Program-made: the position numbers and the translations under genes
From: Posidonia oceanica
Taxonomy: Eukaryota > Streptophyta > Magnoliopsida > Alismatales > Posidoniaceae
Assembly (NCBI GenBank): GCA_037176725.1
Contig: JAZBRS010000026.1
Span: forward strand, 63,590,501 to 63,654,500
Length of the DNA: 64,000 nt
Direction: 5' to 3'
Notes under the pieces: generated by a model
The model's database searches: none
What the model was told of the DNA's origin: nothing
Seen by the model: only the letters and a program-made list of their open reading frames with translations
Shown: piece after piece, positions 44,399 to 57,119 of the stretch
How positions within the stretch are numbered: position 1 is the first letter of the stretch
Layout: every line of letters begins with the position of its first letter

Positions 44399-45163
44399 CT
44401 ATTGTGGGGGGGCCTTGATGAAGTTACCATGGATCTGGCAGTTGTGGCATGTACGCACGAATCGGCAGCAGTCTGCTTCCATGGTCTGCCAAAAATATCC
44501 TTGGAGCATGATCTTCTTGGCCAAGAGGACGCCGTTCATGTGCGGGCCACAGGTCCCTGCATGCACTTGAAGCATCAGCATGTCAGCCTCTGATCTGTTC
44601 AGGCAGCGCAGTAGCATCTGATTATATGACCTTCTGAACAGCTGCCCAGCCCCCAACACATACTTTGACGCTAGACGCGCCAGAGTTCTCTTGTCTGCTG
44701 CCGCGGTATCAGGAGGAAAGCTGCCAGACTCCAGGAAAGATTTTATGTCTTGATACCAGGGCTGGTCCTCTGCTGGATCCGTCTCTTCTATGTTCATGCA
44801 GTATGCAGGCTGCTCAATGCGAGTAACAGATACATCCACTGCGCTGTCTTTAGGTATAGTGAGCCAGGATGCCAGAGTTGCTAGCGCGTCTGCGTACGCG
44901 TTCTTTGCTCTGTTCATGTATGTGAAGCAGATGCTCTCAAATTCTTCCATCAGCCTCAGCAGGTGTTCGTGATACGGCACAAGTTTGGGATCTTTTGTCC
45001 TCCAGTCGCCGTTCACTTGAGAAATCACTAGCATGGCATCACCGTGCACATGCAGCTTCTGCGCCTTATGCTCGAGGGCGACTTTCAACCCTAGGATGCA
45101 TGCTTCATATTCCGCTTCATTGTTTGTGCAGGTGAAAGTCAGCTTCCTCGCAAAAGGAATCAT
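44399..45163 (-). pseudogene. Archaeal-type RNase H plus integrase zinc finger, internal region 2
   Basis: The 254-residue frame is nearly identical to that at 24407-25171, with the same flanking frameshift and stops. Confidence 0.85.
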
Positions 45164-45191
45164 CTGTCCCTAGGGCGTGGCAGCACTGCGC

Positions 45192-45476
45192 CTACGCCTC
45201 GGCCCTTTTTGTTGACAGCGCCATCAAAGTAGAGCTGCCATTCCTCTTGTCCTCCATTGCGAAGAGGATGTCCTCGTCAGGGAACTGCGTCTGGAGGGGT
45301 TGGTATTCAGGCATAGGAAGATCAGCAAGATGGTCTGCCATGACCTGACCCTTCATGGATTTCTGTGTGACAAAGGTGATGTCGTACTGAGACAATAACA
45401 CCTACCACTTAGCACATCTGCCTACCATGGCCGGCTTTTGAAAGAGGAACTTGATAGGATTATGCCGGCATAAGAG
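45192..45476 (-). pseudogene. Connection between RNase H domains, internal region 2
   Basis: This is the counterpart of 25200-25520. It has an additional TAG at 45402-45404 where region 1 has CAG (after GRCAKW). Confidence 0.75.
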
Positions 45477-46457
45477 CTAAACTGGGTATGCCATCATATA
45501 GTGCCATAGTTTCTGTGCAGCCCAGACAAGAGACAAGTAGGTCTTCTCTAGTGTACTGTACCTGGCTTCGCATTCATTAAATTTCTTGCTCAGGTAATAG
45601 ATGGCGCGCTCCTTTCTACCAGATTCGTCATGTTGGCCCAAGACGGCGTCCATGGAATGCTGCGTGGTAGAAAGGTAGAGAAGCAAAGGTCTCCCTGGTG
45701 CAGAGGGAACCAGGACAGGAGGCTTAATCAACAGCTGCTTGATCTTGGCAAATGCAGCCTGACACTCCTTGCTCCAGTCGATTTGTGCATTCTTCTTTAG
45801 GAGCTTGAATATGGGTTCACAGATGGGCGTAAGCTGTGCAATAAAGCGACTGATATACTGTAAACGCCCAAGCAGACTTCTGACCTCCTTTTCAGTTCTG
45901 GGGGGTGGCATGTCCACGATGGCTTTTGCTTTCATCGGGTTCACCTCAATCCCCCTTTGGCTAACAATGTAGCCGAGCAGTTTGCCCGAAGACACCCCGA
46001 ATACACACTTTTTGGGATTCAGGCGCAACTTGTACTTACGTAAACGATCAAAGAGCTTTTTTAGACAGGCAAGATGGTCTTCAGGCTCTCTGGTTTTAGC
46101 AATCATGTCGTCTACGTAGACCTCTACTTCTTGGTGCATGGGGTCGTGGAACAGCGCAGTCATGGCCCTCTGATAGGTCGCACCAGCATTCTTCAGACCA
46201 AACGGCATGACTTGGTAGCAGAAGACTCCCCAAGGGGTGATGAATGAAGTCTGTTCCATGTCTTCTTCTGCCATTTTAACTTGGTTATATCCAGAAAAGC
46301 CGTCCATGAAGGAGAGCATCTTGTGGCCCGCTGTATTGTCGACTAGGACGTCGATGTGAGGCAAGGGGAAGTCGTCCTTGGGACTCGCCTTGTTCAGGTC
46401 CCTGTAGTCGATGCAGATCCGGATTCGGCCATCTTTCTTGGGCACAGGTACAATGTT
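45477..46457 (-). pseudogene. Reverse transcriptase/RNase H lacking its N-terminus, internal region 2
   Basis: The open frame begins at the deletion junction (ANIVPVPKKDG) and contains YVDD, MPFGLKNAGATYQ and the complete usual RNase H, reading through the position that is a stop in region 1 (CAG at 45513-45515). The residues before the junction in this frame come from a shifted gag frame and are not native. It ends at the shared stop after AYPV. Confidence 0.85.
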
Positions 46458-46462
46458 TGCCA

Positions 46463-47256
46463 TGCTGTGCTGTGATAGGGGTAGGATGACGGAGCACCAG
46501 TTGCTGTACAGGCGGGGTGCCAGACAGCGAGCTAGTGAGGTACTGGGCTCCAGCCGGTCCGAAGGACTGACCACCAGGGGGAAGAGGAGCATGCTGTGCT
46601 AGGTGTTGTGCAGCAGGAGGCGGTAGACGGGCCCCCATCGTCGGAACCGTGAGCAGTTGAGACGATGGTCGAGGCAGAGGTGTGGAGGTAGATGCATGAA
46701 ATGCAGGGACTGGCCTCAAAGGAACCTCAGGGACGACAGGAGCACAGGAAGGACGAACCGATAGAGCCATGCCCTGCAGTCTCTGGGCAAGCTCCATCAA
46801 GTGCTGGTACTGCGCCTCAGGCGTCTCGCTAGTGGGGACGTTGAAGTGCAGTGCCGGCGAAGGTTGAGAGGCAAATGGCACGGACACAGACTGTCCGGGA
46901 GGAAAATGTTCTACAGTAAAAGTCGCAGCAGCGATAGAAGGGATGTCAAAGGCGACGTATCCCTGTGATGGAGGGGGCAGTGGCGTCTCCGAAGCGCGAG
47001 TGACGGTCGTCAAGATAGACTCGACGACTGGATCCGGAGGAAGAGATGCTTGCCACTGTCCCGGGACATACTGAGATCCTAGAGGCGTCAGGGGAGGAAA
47101 CCCTGGCGTCGGAGGGGAAACAAAAGGGACAGAAGGAGCAACCGGAGGGACCGGAACGGAAACACCCTCCGTGACAGGAGTAAAGAGAGGCTCACTGACG
47201 TACTGGACCATTGCTGACCTAGAGCGCGTGAGAATAGGACTGCAACGGGTATGCAA
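46463..47256 (-). pseudogene. Gag N-terminal fragment, internal region 2
   Basis: About 264 residues match 31562-32355 closely. The frame is then joined by a 5.1-kb deletion to RT sequence in another frame. The gag core, zinc knuckle and protease are missing. Confidence 0.85.
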
Positions 47257-48384
47257 ACGGCGATTCCTAATAGGAGCTATCGTCGCAAAGGCGGATAGCT
47301 CAGAAGGGGAATCGTCGCGAATAAGGTCACAACAGGGGTGTCAACAAGGGTCAGTACTCAAGCTCTAGCAAGGGGAACTCGCTTACCGATCACTGCTGAT
47401 ACAAACAGAAGGGAACTCGGGTTAGAAACTGAAAAGACGGATGCAAATGAGTTAAGTTAAATGGCATGAATGATATGTATGCTTTCTAGTATGCCCCCTT
47501 GCCAAACTAGTGTATCTTAGCAGGTGATCTACTTCGGGTATCCCTGGGTGTACGGGTCACCGACTCAAGTCAGAAAAGTGGGTTCTCTGCCTAACTCCTG
47601 GCCCAGAGCTCAGGTAATGACAGGGTGGTGCGTTGGTGGCCTCTACCCTGCTAAAGCGTGGGTGGTACCCTCTACTAACACCGACACGACCCCTGAACAA
47701 AGGGGGGACAGACCGACTGACTCGCGCCACGCCCAAAGCGGTGGAACAAGAGACCGGGACTGTCCTTCGCAGACTAATAGGTGGACTCAGATGAGAAGAT
47801 GCATGCCCTATATGATGCTTATGCAAATGATTAAAGTCTTTTATCTTGCACATTTTATTAACCAGAGGGAGTGAAGGATTGTTTGAAGTCTCTAGTTACT
47901 CCTAGAAGTTCCTTTTACTTGCTGTTTTTAGTTAACCATGGGGAGAGCAAACAAGTCTCTACTATCCTAGGCATGGCATGTGCGAAAGGGAAGAGAATCA
48001 GTCAAATATGGCAGGCAAACAACACACAACACAGCAAAAGGCAAGTGCATGGCATGTGCGAGTGTTCGTGAGCATGATAGTGAAGAAAAAGCATTCATCA
48101 TGTCAAAAGGCATATATGCAAGGCATGTGCGTGCGTAGTGACATAGCAACTGTGTAAGAAAAGCATTCAGCATTCAAAAAGCATGCATTGTTGCCAAACA
48201 AGTATGTAGACATGTATTGTGCAAGAAATGAAGCAATAATAAGCGAGCAAGACAAGGAAAGTAAAGACAGGTAAGCTGTAAAGCAAGTAAGAGCAGAAGC
48301 GAGGAAATAAGTGAGTAAACAAGCAACCAGGGCAAAGCAAAGCAAAACAGAACGCGAACCGAGGCAAAAGAGGTGCAAAACCTA
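47257..48384 (-). other. 5' leader of internal region 2
   Basis: It is nearly identical to the leader at 32356-33483, with no gene. Confidence 0.55.
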
Positions 48385-48821
48385 AGCGGAGTAGCCACGA
48401 GGCGACTCGCTAGGAGTTTGCACAGAAAAGCGAGCAAAACAGGCAAAGAAGGCACTAAAGCAAACAAAGAAAGCAAATCCCAAGCGAGCAAAAGCGAAGG
48501 CGAAAGCTGGAGTCTCCTATCCCCAGCAGAGTCGCCACTGTGCGACTCGCTGGGAGCCGACACAGGCAGACAAGCAAACAGACAAGGCAGACAAAGGCAC
48601 AAAGGCAAACAAAGATGCAAAGCAAGCGAGCAAAAGCAAAGGCGAAAGCCGGAGTCTAGCATCCCCAGCAGAGTCGCCACTATGCGACTCACTGGGAGCC
48701 GACACAGGCAGACAAGCAAACAGACAAGGCAGACAAAGGCACAAAGGCAAACAAAGATGCAAAGCAAGCGAGCGAAAGCAAAGGCGAAAGCCGGAGTCTA
48801 GCATCCCCAGCGGAGTCGCCA
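48385..48821 (-). repeat. Tandem PBS-containing leader repeat, internal region 2
   Basis: Cores lie at 48385, 48525, 48667 and 48809, spacings 140, 142 and 142. The hairpin arms of the second unit are intact; the third has one or two base changes. The true PBS is 48804-48821. Confidence 0.85.
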
Positions 48822-49494
48822 CTGTAGTAATCCCAATCAGAATCAGGCTTACTATTGGCGGTGATGTCCGAGGAGGAGGGCTCAACTCGAAAACACTTAA
48901 AAATAGATGAGAAAAGGTAAGAAAAGAAGAAGATAAGACAATTCAGAGTCGCCACCGTGTCTATTATCGGGAGACAAGGAAAACCGGGGAAATGCATGAG
49001 TTAACACACAAAACCAAGCAAGAAATGCAAAGCAAAGCAATGCAAAGGAAAACAAATGCAAATACATGCAAATGAGATGACTCATGCCTAGGATAAGGGC
49101 GATATGGTCATTGCGGGCCAAAAGACTGGGCAAGGACTCCTGTTACGCGCGAGGAAGGTGTTAGGCACCCCCGACACGCCCGAGAATCGGTCTTTCTAGG
49201 CTTACGCTCGTATACGCAGGGAAATGCATATTTGAATGCCTAAATGCCAATGAATGCCAGAATGAATGCTCATAGGTGTGCTCTAAGTGGTAGGATGCAA
49301 TGCAAGGAAAGTAAACGTGCAGTCTAAGTGCTCAGCAGCGCTGTCAGTGTTCCGAACCGGGCGAAACCTGGCTCGTGAGAACTCCAGGCAATAAGCATCA
49401 CTGCCCTATATGCAAATGCAAACGAAAAAGCAAAACGACGATAAAACCAAGCAATGCAGGCGACATGCAAGAGAAAACGACGAAAAGCACGCGA

Positions 49495-50058
49495 AACGGA
49501 GCAAGAAAACAATACGGGCACACAAAACGGTGCCAAAAGAGAAGCGGGCACGCAAAACGGTGCCGAAAGCGAAGCAGGCACGCAAAACGGTACCGAAAGC
49601 AAAGTGGGCACGTAAAACGGTGCCAAAAACAAAGCGGGCACGCAAAACGGTGCCAAAAGCGAAGCGGGCATGCAAAACAGTGCCAAAAACGAAGCGGGCA
49701 CGCAAAACAGTGCCGAAAGCGAAGCAGGCACGCAAAACGGTGCCAAAAGCGAAGCGGGCACGCAAAACGGTGCCAAAAACGAAGCGGGCATGCAAAACAG
49801 TGCCAAAAGCGAAGCGGGCACGCAAAATGGTGCCAAAAGCGAAGCGGGCACGCAAAACGGTGCCAAAGACAAAGCGGGCACGCAAAACGGTGCCAAAGAC
49901 AAAGCAGGCACGCAAAACGGTGCCAAAAGCAAGCGGGCACGCAAAACGGTGCCAAAGACAAAGCGGACACGCGAAACAGTGCCAAAGACAAAGCAGGCAC
50001 GCAAAACGGTGCCAAAAGCGAAGCGGGCACGCAAAACGGTGCCAAAAGCGGCGGAATA
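49495..50058 (-). repeat. 30-bp hairpin minisatellite in LTR C
   Basis: It has the same unit as in LTRs A and B, with about 18-19 units. All three arrays differ in unit order. Confidence 0.85.
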
Positions 50059-50748
50059 AAACCTCGGCGAAACCATGCAGATGCAAATGCAAGGAGAGAG
50101 AACAAGAGAAGCGAAAGGGGAGGCAAACAGTGTGTATGTGAGAACAGGCACTGTTTAAGGGCCACGCAGAGTAGGTGTGAAGACCTACACTAGGGAGAAC
50201 AAGCAAGTGGAGGGATTACCACCGCTTTGTGACAGTTTCCCACTAAACCGCTCCACGATGTGTCTCGCACGTTGCCCAAAACTCGCGATGCGATCGGATC
50301 GTGGAAAAGGGAGAAAAAAGTCGCAATAAGTGGTGAATCCAGGGGAAACGCAACTCAAAACACTTGGGAATACGCAAAAAGGAGAACGGAATTGATGGGT
50401 AAGAAGAGGAAGTCCTATTCTACATGATCGAGGAAACAAAAAGCGAAAACGATGCATGCAATGCAAATGGTGCGCAAATGAATGCTGTGCAGGGGTTCAG
50501 AAGGACATACCTGGGAAATCTGAAACCTGATCTGAGATCTGCTTGGTCCATGCTGAAGAGCGCTTTGCCGGGGTCGTCCGGGTAGCTTATTTGAGAAGAT
50601 CCAACGGCCGGATTGGAAGATATCACAGCTTCAAGGCAGAGGGGCTAGAACAGGGGAGAAGAATGGATCTAAGTGTACAGGAGGTCCTAGAGGTGTGCAA
50701 GACAGGTCCTCCCTCGTGAATGGGAGCTAATGATACTTAAGTGTGTGC

Positions 50749-51780
50749 AAAGGATGCAAAAAACTAGAATGCATGAGTGCAATGCATGCAGAATGCAAGA
50801 AAAGGCTTAAGGGTGATTTTTCAGAAAATTGGGAATTTAAATGCAATTTTTGAAAGGATGGGGGTCTAAATGCAAAGGTTTTGAAAAGTTTGGGGCTTTC
50901 ATGCAAAGATTTTGGAAAAGGGAGGGTCTGCATGCAATTTTACAAAAGACAGGGTTTAAAATGTAATTTTCCAAGATGAATATGCATCAAGGCAAGTTTT
51001 GAAAACATGTGGCAGGTTAGGATGCAATTTTAAAATCATTAGGGTCCAAAATGCAATTTTTCCAGCAAAACAGGGGTCTAGTGGGTCTGGGAATGCAGAT
51101 GGGGGACCTATATGCAATTTTCCAAACATGCAGGGGCTAAAATGCAATTTTATAAGCAAAATATGCATTTAAATGATTTTTATAAGCATGCAGAGGACCT
51201 ATGTGCAATTTTCAAATCATGCAGGGTCAAAAAATGCAATTTTATAAGGAAAATATGCATTTAAAAGACAGACAGAGGACTGGTATGCAATTTTCAAATT
51301 ATGCAGGATCAAAAATGCAATTTTTGAAGCAAAATATGCATTTAAATGACTACTGTGCATTGATGATGGACCTATATGCAAAAATCAAAAAACAGAGGGG
51401 AAATAATGCAACGCAGTAAGTAAAAATTGAAAAATAAATGCTAAGTTAACAGGACAGAGGATTAAATGGCAATTACAGAAAACAATAAGGACCTAAAATG
51501 CAATTTTATATGGCAAACTTAGAGGATTAAATCAGATTAATTAACTGCAAGACTAAAATGCAATAATCAAAAGCTGGAGGGCCAAAATCAAATTTATTAC
51601 TGAAGGAAAGCACAGTAAAAGGACTGACATGCAAATAGAGAGAACTACATATTTTTCATGCAATTTTGTATGGTTTTAATTCAGAAATAAACAGATTTAA
51701 TCAAATAAAGGACCTGAACGCAAATAAGCAATAACTGAGACCAAAAATGCAATATTTGGTAAAATAGCATAGATAGCAAA
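50749..51780 (-). repeat. ATGCAATTTT periodic block in LTR C
   Basis: This is the counterpart of the LTR A block, nearly identical to LTR B. Confidence 0.65.
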
Positions 51781-54700
51781 AAATAAAAGCACAGTAATAT
51801 TGTAGATCGTCGACCACTATAGCAGTTGCTACCAGTGGCCGACAGGGGGAGCAGAGGGGTGCTGGTGCGGCGTAGACCGGCGGGCGAGCTCCACCAAGGG
51901 TTGACGGAGACTGGAGCAGCATCGGCGAGCAGCGACGCTGCCTGGAGCAGGTCGGAGGAGTCGCCGGAGATCTGCAGACCTGCTCGGAGGTAGGCCGGCC
52001 GATCAACGCAGCATCGGCGAGGTCTGATGGCAGGGGCATGCTCCTGGGGTCCGTCCGGAGCTGGGGCGCCTGGTGGAGCGGTGTTCTGCAGACCGGAGCG
52101 GCGGGACGAGCAGCGAAGCTCGCCGGAGAAGACAGAGCTGACCCGGCGTTGACTTGGCGCAGGAAAGAGAGAGATCCCAGAATGATAGGTGGAAAAGCAA
52201 GAGAGGAGGGAGACTAATCTACCGGTGAAGGAAGATACCTGATTCGCCGGCTGGAGCGTCCTCCCGACGTGGGTGCCTTTTGCAGAGGCTGGCGAGCTTG
52301 GTCCAGCTGCTGTGGGCGTCGTCCGCTGCTCGCGAGGATCGGAGTTGCTTCCGCGGAGCCCTCCGGTGCTTCTCAGACGCCTGGACGCGAGCTCTGAAGA
52401 CCGGAGACAGGATCGAGATTTTTTGGGTGTACAGAGGCAGCCGGAGACGGGGGGAGGTGTTCGCTGCTCCTCAGGCCGAATGGGAGCTGCCGGTGAACTT
52501 CTGGAGGTTAGGTGAGTGTTCCTGGGCGGTTGAATTGGGTCGTGGGGGCCTATAGGTGGAGTTTGCTGGTGGGGTGATCTTCTGGCAGAGGAAGGTCACA
52601 GGTGTTTGTGGTGGTTTGCTTGGTCTGTGAGGGGGGAGAAGGCTGGAGCTTTGGGGGGTTAGAAAGCTGGTGGTCAGGTGGGTTAGGGTGTGGAATTTGG
52701 GAAGGTTTCAAGGGCTGTGGAGTCGGTAATTTTGAGAAAGAAGGTGTTGGGTTGCTGAGTTGGAAATGGGGTAGTCGGGGATGATTTCAGGGTGACTTCG
52801 GGTGTGGAATGAAAGGGTGGAGATGCTGGAAGTTTGGTCGAGATTGAGGGAAGAATTGGGAGAGTTTTGCTGGGTGGAACGGGTGCTGGATTGGATGGAA
52901 TGGAAGAGGAGGAAAGGGTCTGATTTTTGCAGAGGAAAGGGAGGGGAATTGCAAGGATTCTGGGTGCTGGACGTTTTCTCTCTCAGGACGACGCGAAGAG
53001 GCTGGAAGGAGGAGAAGACCTGGAAGCTTTATGCAGCTGCGGAGGACAGACGCATGCTGGGATTCAAATCCCCACCGGCGGGAGCACTCCTGCTGATGGA
53101 GAGGCGGTCGGCGAGGAGACGGGCAGTAAATGCCCTCCCGGATGTTCCGCTGAGAGCGGAGAGAGGAGAGGCGAACTGGTGCTGAGGTGATCGGGAGGGA
53201 GAAGCGATGTTAAATTTTAAAGAAGAACGCAGGAAGGAGAAGAAGAAGTTGAAGAGGAAGAAGAAGAAGGAGGGAAGAGGAGGGTGGAAGGCGTGGGCCG
53301 GGCCACGAGTTGAAAAAAAGAAAAAGAAAGAAAAGAAAGAAAGGGGGTGGAAGGGGCCGGATTGGGCCCAACAGGAGAAAAGGAAGAAAAGAAAGAAAGA
53401 TAGGAAGAAAGAGAGAAATGGAAGGGAAAGAGAGGAGAAATAAATTGGACAAAAATAAAATAAAAATAGGTAAAATTATTAGAGTGATTGTATTTTAAGT
53501 TAGGACCGTGATTAAATTTTTTAATGACTGTTTTCGGTTGGTTAATCAGGTTTAGAGGGATTTTGGGTTTGATTAGGGTTTTAAGGGTTTTCTTTGTTTT
53601 TAATTTGTTTTTTATTTTGATTAAATGTTTGTTAAGTCTTTTAAGTTGTTTTTTAGTTATGTTTTTCTTATTAAGTACTTGGGATGTTAATTAGGATTTT
53701 TTAAAGTTTTGTTTTTAGATTAATTAGAGTGAGTTTTGGCTTTTGATTTTAGTCTTTTAGGATTTTTCTTCGGTCTTCTTTGATTTGCTTTTTCTTAATT
53801 TCGTTTGTTAAATTCTTTTAGCATTTTTTCTTAGGTTAGGTTTTCTTGTTAAGTTTTTAATTAGCTGTTCTTAAATTTTGATTGTTTTATTATTATTTCT
53901 TAATTATGTTTTCAATTTTTCTTTTGAGAGTTGTTAAGTTAGGTTTTTCCTCCTTAATTATTAGCCCTTGCATTTCTTAAGTGTTTTCTTTCTTTTAGGG
54001 TTTGTTTTCTTGGTTGTTTTTAATTGGATTTTACTTTTAGCTGTTTTGATTACATTTCGGTTTTTTCCTTGATTTTACAGCATTTTCTTTTGGTTTGTTT
54101 TGCATTTTTTAGCTTGCATTCTTGGTTTTCCATTTTAGCTAGATTTAGTTGGGTTTAGGTTTTTAATTGTTTGCTTAATATTTTTAATTATTTTTCTTAG
54201 GGTTTTGGTTTGTTTTCCTTTTGTTTTAAAGTTTTTAGAAGTTTTTAAGGATTTTTTAGGGGCTTAGCAAAAGAAAGAAAAGGAAAAGGAGAAGGAAGAA
54301 GAAAAGGGAAAAAAGGAGGAATAAAGGGGAAAGAGAGGAGTTGAAAGAAAATAATTTTTTTGGAAGTCAGGGAAAATGCTAAAAATAAGATAAAAATAGG
54401 AATGAGATTGAGAAGAGATAGATGCACAAGGGGGGCCCACAGCCAGGCAAGAAAAAAGGAGAGAAGGGGGGAAAGAAGGGGGATAATCAGGAGAGAGAGA
54501 GGAGAGAGAAAAGAATAATCCTGGAGAGAGAAAACGATAATTTGGGTAAATGGAGGTCTTAGAGGTTTCAAAAAGGATTGAAATTTGGTGGGAATTGGGG
54601 AATGTGTAGCCTAGAGTCTCTAGTATTGGTCCGAGGGCTTTGGTTTAGTTTTGAGAAAGTTTTGGAAGGGTTTTGACGTGTAGAAAAGGGGTATTTTTAC

Positions 54701-54954
54701 CTAGGTTTTCTAGGATTTTTGGGAATGGTTTTGGGTTGAAAATTTCTAAGTGTTTTGGTGGGTTTGTTAAGTCAAGGATGGTGAGTTTTCCTATTGTTTT
54801 TGGGCAGGTTTTGGGCTTGGGAAATGGGTGTAGGCTTAGGTCAAGTTTAGGCTTGTTTTGAAGGGTAAGATGAAGGGGATTGGTGTAGTTTTGACCTAGG
54901 TTTAGATCCAGAAGGTCCCAATTGGTTCAGGCCTGTCAGAATAGGGTGTCAACA

Positions 54955-54959
54955 CCCCT
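54955..54959. other. Target-site duplication, right copy (CCCCT)
   Basis: It is identical to 11998-12002. After it, LTR X sequence resumes. Confidence 0.85.
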
Positions 54960-55933
54960 ACTTAGATCACTTTTTTTGGCCCTTGAGCTTTCTGACTTGA
55001 AACCTGAATAACTTTTGATCGGACTGTTGGATCTTTACGATCTAACTATCCAGGTCTCCCTAGTTGAATGATCTTCCATTCTAGCCAAAGTTATCTCAGA
55101 TCAAGCCTCAGATCCTTAAGATAAGCTCATCTGAATCATAGCACTCATTGCCATATCACATGCACTGTTTTCGCACCCTGTTTTCTCGTGCATGTAGATT
55201 AGGATTTTCCGCCCTTGTTTCCTTTCCCCTTTGCTTGTTTCACACTTGCATTGCGTGATTTTACTTGACTTTTCAGCCCTTGTCTCCCTTTCCCCTTTGC
55301 ATGTCGAACTTGCATTGCGTGGTTTTACCGGTGTTTTGTTTTATCGCCTGCATTTGCATTAGGGCAGTGATGCTTACTGTCTGGAGTTCTCACGGACCAG
55401 GATTCGTCCGGTTCAGAACACAGACAGCGCTACTAAGCACATAGGCTGCACATTTACTTTCCTTGTGCATCGCATCATTTAGGACACACACTTAGGCATG
55501 TAATCACAGCACACATGGCATTTAGGCATTCAAGCATACCTTTTAGCAATCATAGCATAGCATTAGCATCCCTCGTCCCTTGGACGTGCAGTTAAAGGCA
55601 ATCACTTGTCGACTTCCTGCAAATGCGAGCGTTTAGCCAAGAAAGATCAACTTCTCGGGCGTGTCGGGGGTGCCTAACACCTTCCCCGCATGTAACAAGA
55701 GTCCTTACCCTTTCTCTGGCCCGCAGTGACCATTTTGCCCTCGTCCTTGGCACAAGTCACCCTTTTTGCATAGCATTGCATTCATTTGCTTGTTTTCTAT
55801 GCTTTTCCTTGGTTTTCCTCGTCTTCCCAATAATAGACTAGGTGGCGACTCCCTTTTGTCTTATCTTTATTTTATTCGCGAGCTATGGCAGCATTGCGAG
55901 GACCGTCGTGGGCCCGAGCGGCGAACGATCACA
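54960..55933 (+). repeat. LTR X, right part
   Basis: It continues LTR X after the array. Positions 54960-55140 match the reverse complement of 200-360 in LTR W, and 55620-55720 match the reverse complement of 12250-12400 in the array LTR. It ends ATCACA at 55933, six bases before the PBS. A PBS-like core TGGCGACTCC lies inside it at 55843-55852. Confidence 0.75.
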
Positions 55934-55939
55934 GGAAAG

Positions 55940-55957
55940 TGGCGACTCCGCTGGGGA
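55940..55957 (+). promoter_or_regulatory. Primer-binding site of element X
   Basis: TGGCGACTCCGCTGGGGA is identical to the PBS of the array elements. Only one copy is present in the X leader; there is no tandem PBS array. Confidence 0.8.
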
Positions 55958-57119
55958 TTCGGACTCCGGCTTTCGTCTTTGGCTTTTCGCTTGCATTGTT
56001 TTTGCTTGTGCTTGCCCTGCCTTGCTTTATGCCTGCTTCTTTGCTTTATTGCTTGCCATGTGCCTATTTACTTGCCTTGTCGCTTACATTGCCTTTACTT
56101 ACTTTATTTATGCATTATACATGCCTAAATACTTGCTTGTCGCACTATACATGCCTTTTGAGTGGTAAATGCTTTATTTTACACAATTGCTATGCCACTA
56201 CACATGCACATGCCATGCATACCTACCTTTCGACATGCTAAGTGTTTCTTTTCACTATCGTGTCCACATACACATGCACATGGCATGCCCATGCCTTTTG
56301 CAGTGATCATATGTTGTTTGCTTACCATGTTTGAGTTATTTTCTTCCCCTTTTGCATTAGGCTTAAGGACAACTAGAGATTGGTTGCTCCCTCCCCTTGG
56401 CAATTAAAAACAGCAAGTAAAAGTCAAATCTAGGAACAATTAGAGACACTAACACACCTTCACCCCCTTGGGTTAATAAAATGTGCAAGATTAAAAAACT
56501 TTAATCATTTTGCATGAATCAACATATAGGGCATGCATCTTCTCATCTGAGTCTACCTATCAGTCCGAGAAGGACAGTCTCGGTCTCTCGTTCAGCTGTT
56601 TTGGCACAGGGCGAGTCGATCGGTCTGTCCCCCCTTGTCAGGGGTCGTGTCGGTGCTACTAGAGGGTACAGTCCATGCCTCGGCAGGGTCAAGGCCACTA
56701 CTACGCCACCCGTTATACCTGAGCTCTGGGCTAGGGTATAGACGGGAGCCTTACTTTCTGACCGAGTCGGTGACCCGCACACTTGTGAGTCCAAAGTAGA
56801 CAACCTACTAGGACACACTAGATTGGTGTGAGAGAGCATGCTAGAAAGCATACCATTTGCATGAATGCATTCATACCACCAACTAAACATTTGCATTTTT
56901 CTTTCAGGTTCTAACACCTGTTTGCTTTGTTTGCAACAGAGATCAATGAGCGAGTTCCCTTGTCGGAGCTTGAGTGCTTCTCTTCACTGATGCCTCTGTT
57001 GTGTCACCTGTTCTCGACCCTCTCCTTCTGAGCTATTCGCTTTTACGACTATAGCTCCTCCTAGGCGTCGTCCTTCACCTTTCCGTCGCAACCCTATTCT
57101 TACTCGCTCGCGGTCAGCT
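55958..57119 (+). other. 5' leader of element X
   Basis: This untranslated leader is partly alignable with 32356-33483 of the array in reverse complement. No gene is present. Confidence 0.55.

Larger units (their letters stand above)
12003..54954 (-). mobile_element. Composite Tat/Ogre-type array: LTR-int-LTR-int-LTR
   Basis: Three full LTRs of about 6.1 kb alternate with two internal regions, all on the minus strand. A PBS follows LTR B and LTR C in the transcription direction, and a PPT precedes LTR A and LTR B. Thus two elements share LTR B as the 3' LTR of one and the 5' LTR of the other. No target duplication separates them, but the outer ends are flanked by CCCCT. Internal region 1 is 15.9 kb and internal region 2 is 8.8 kb. 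The Tat assignment rests on dual RNase H domains, LTR length, PBS and the 3' minisatellites known for this lineage. Neither copy can be autonomous. Confidence 0.9.
48823..54954 (-). repeat. LTR C (outer 5' LTR), 6132 bp
   Basis: It has the same modules and ends as A and B. Near its right end it lacks the AGTCACC segment found in A and B and has private substitutions (for example near 54625 and 54675). Its right end is followed directly by the CCCCT target duplication. Confidence 0.9.

Noticed and set aside
45477..46592. 371-residue ORF taken as a native RT start
   Set aside because: The first 45 or so residues come from a gag segment in a shifted frame joined by a deletion at 46458-46462; native RT sequence begins at ANIVPVPKK.
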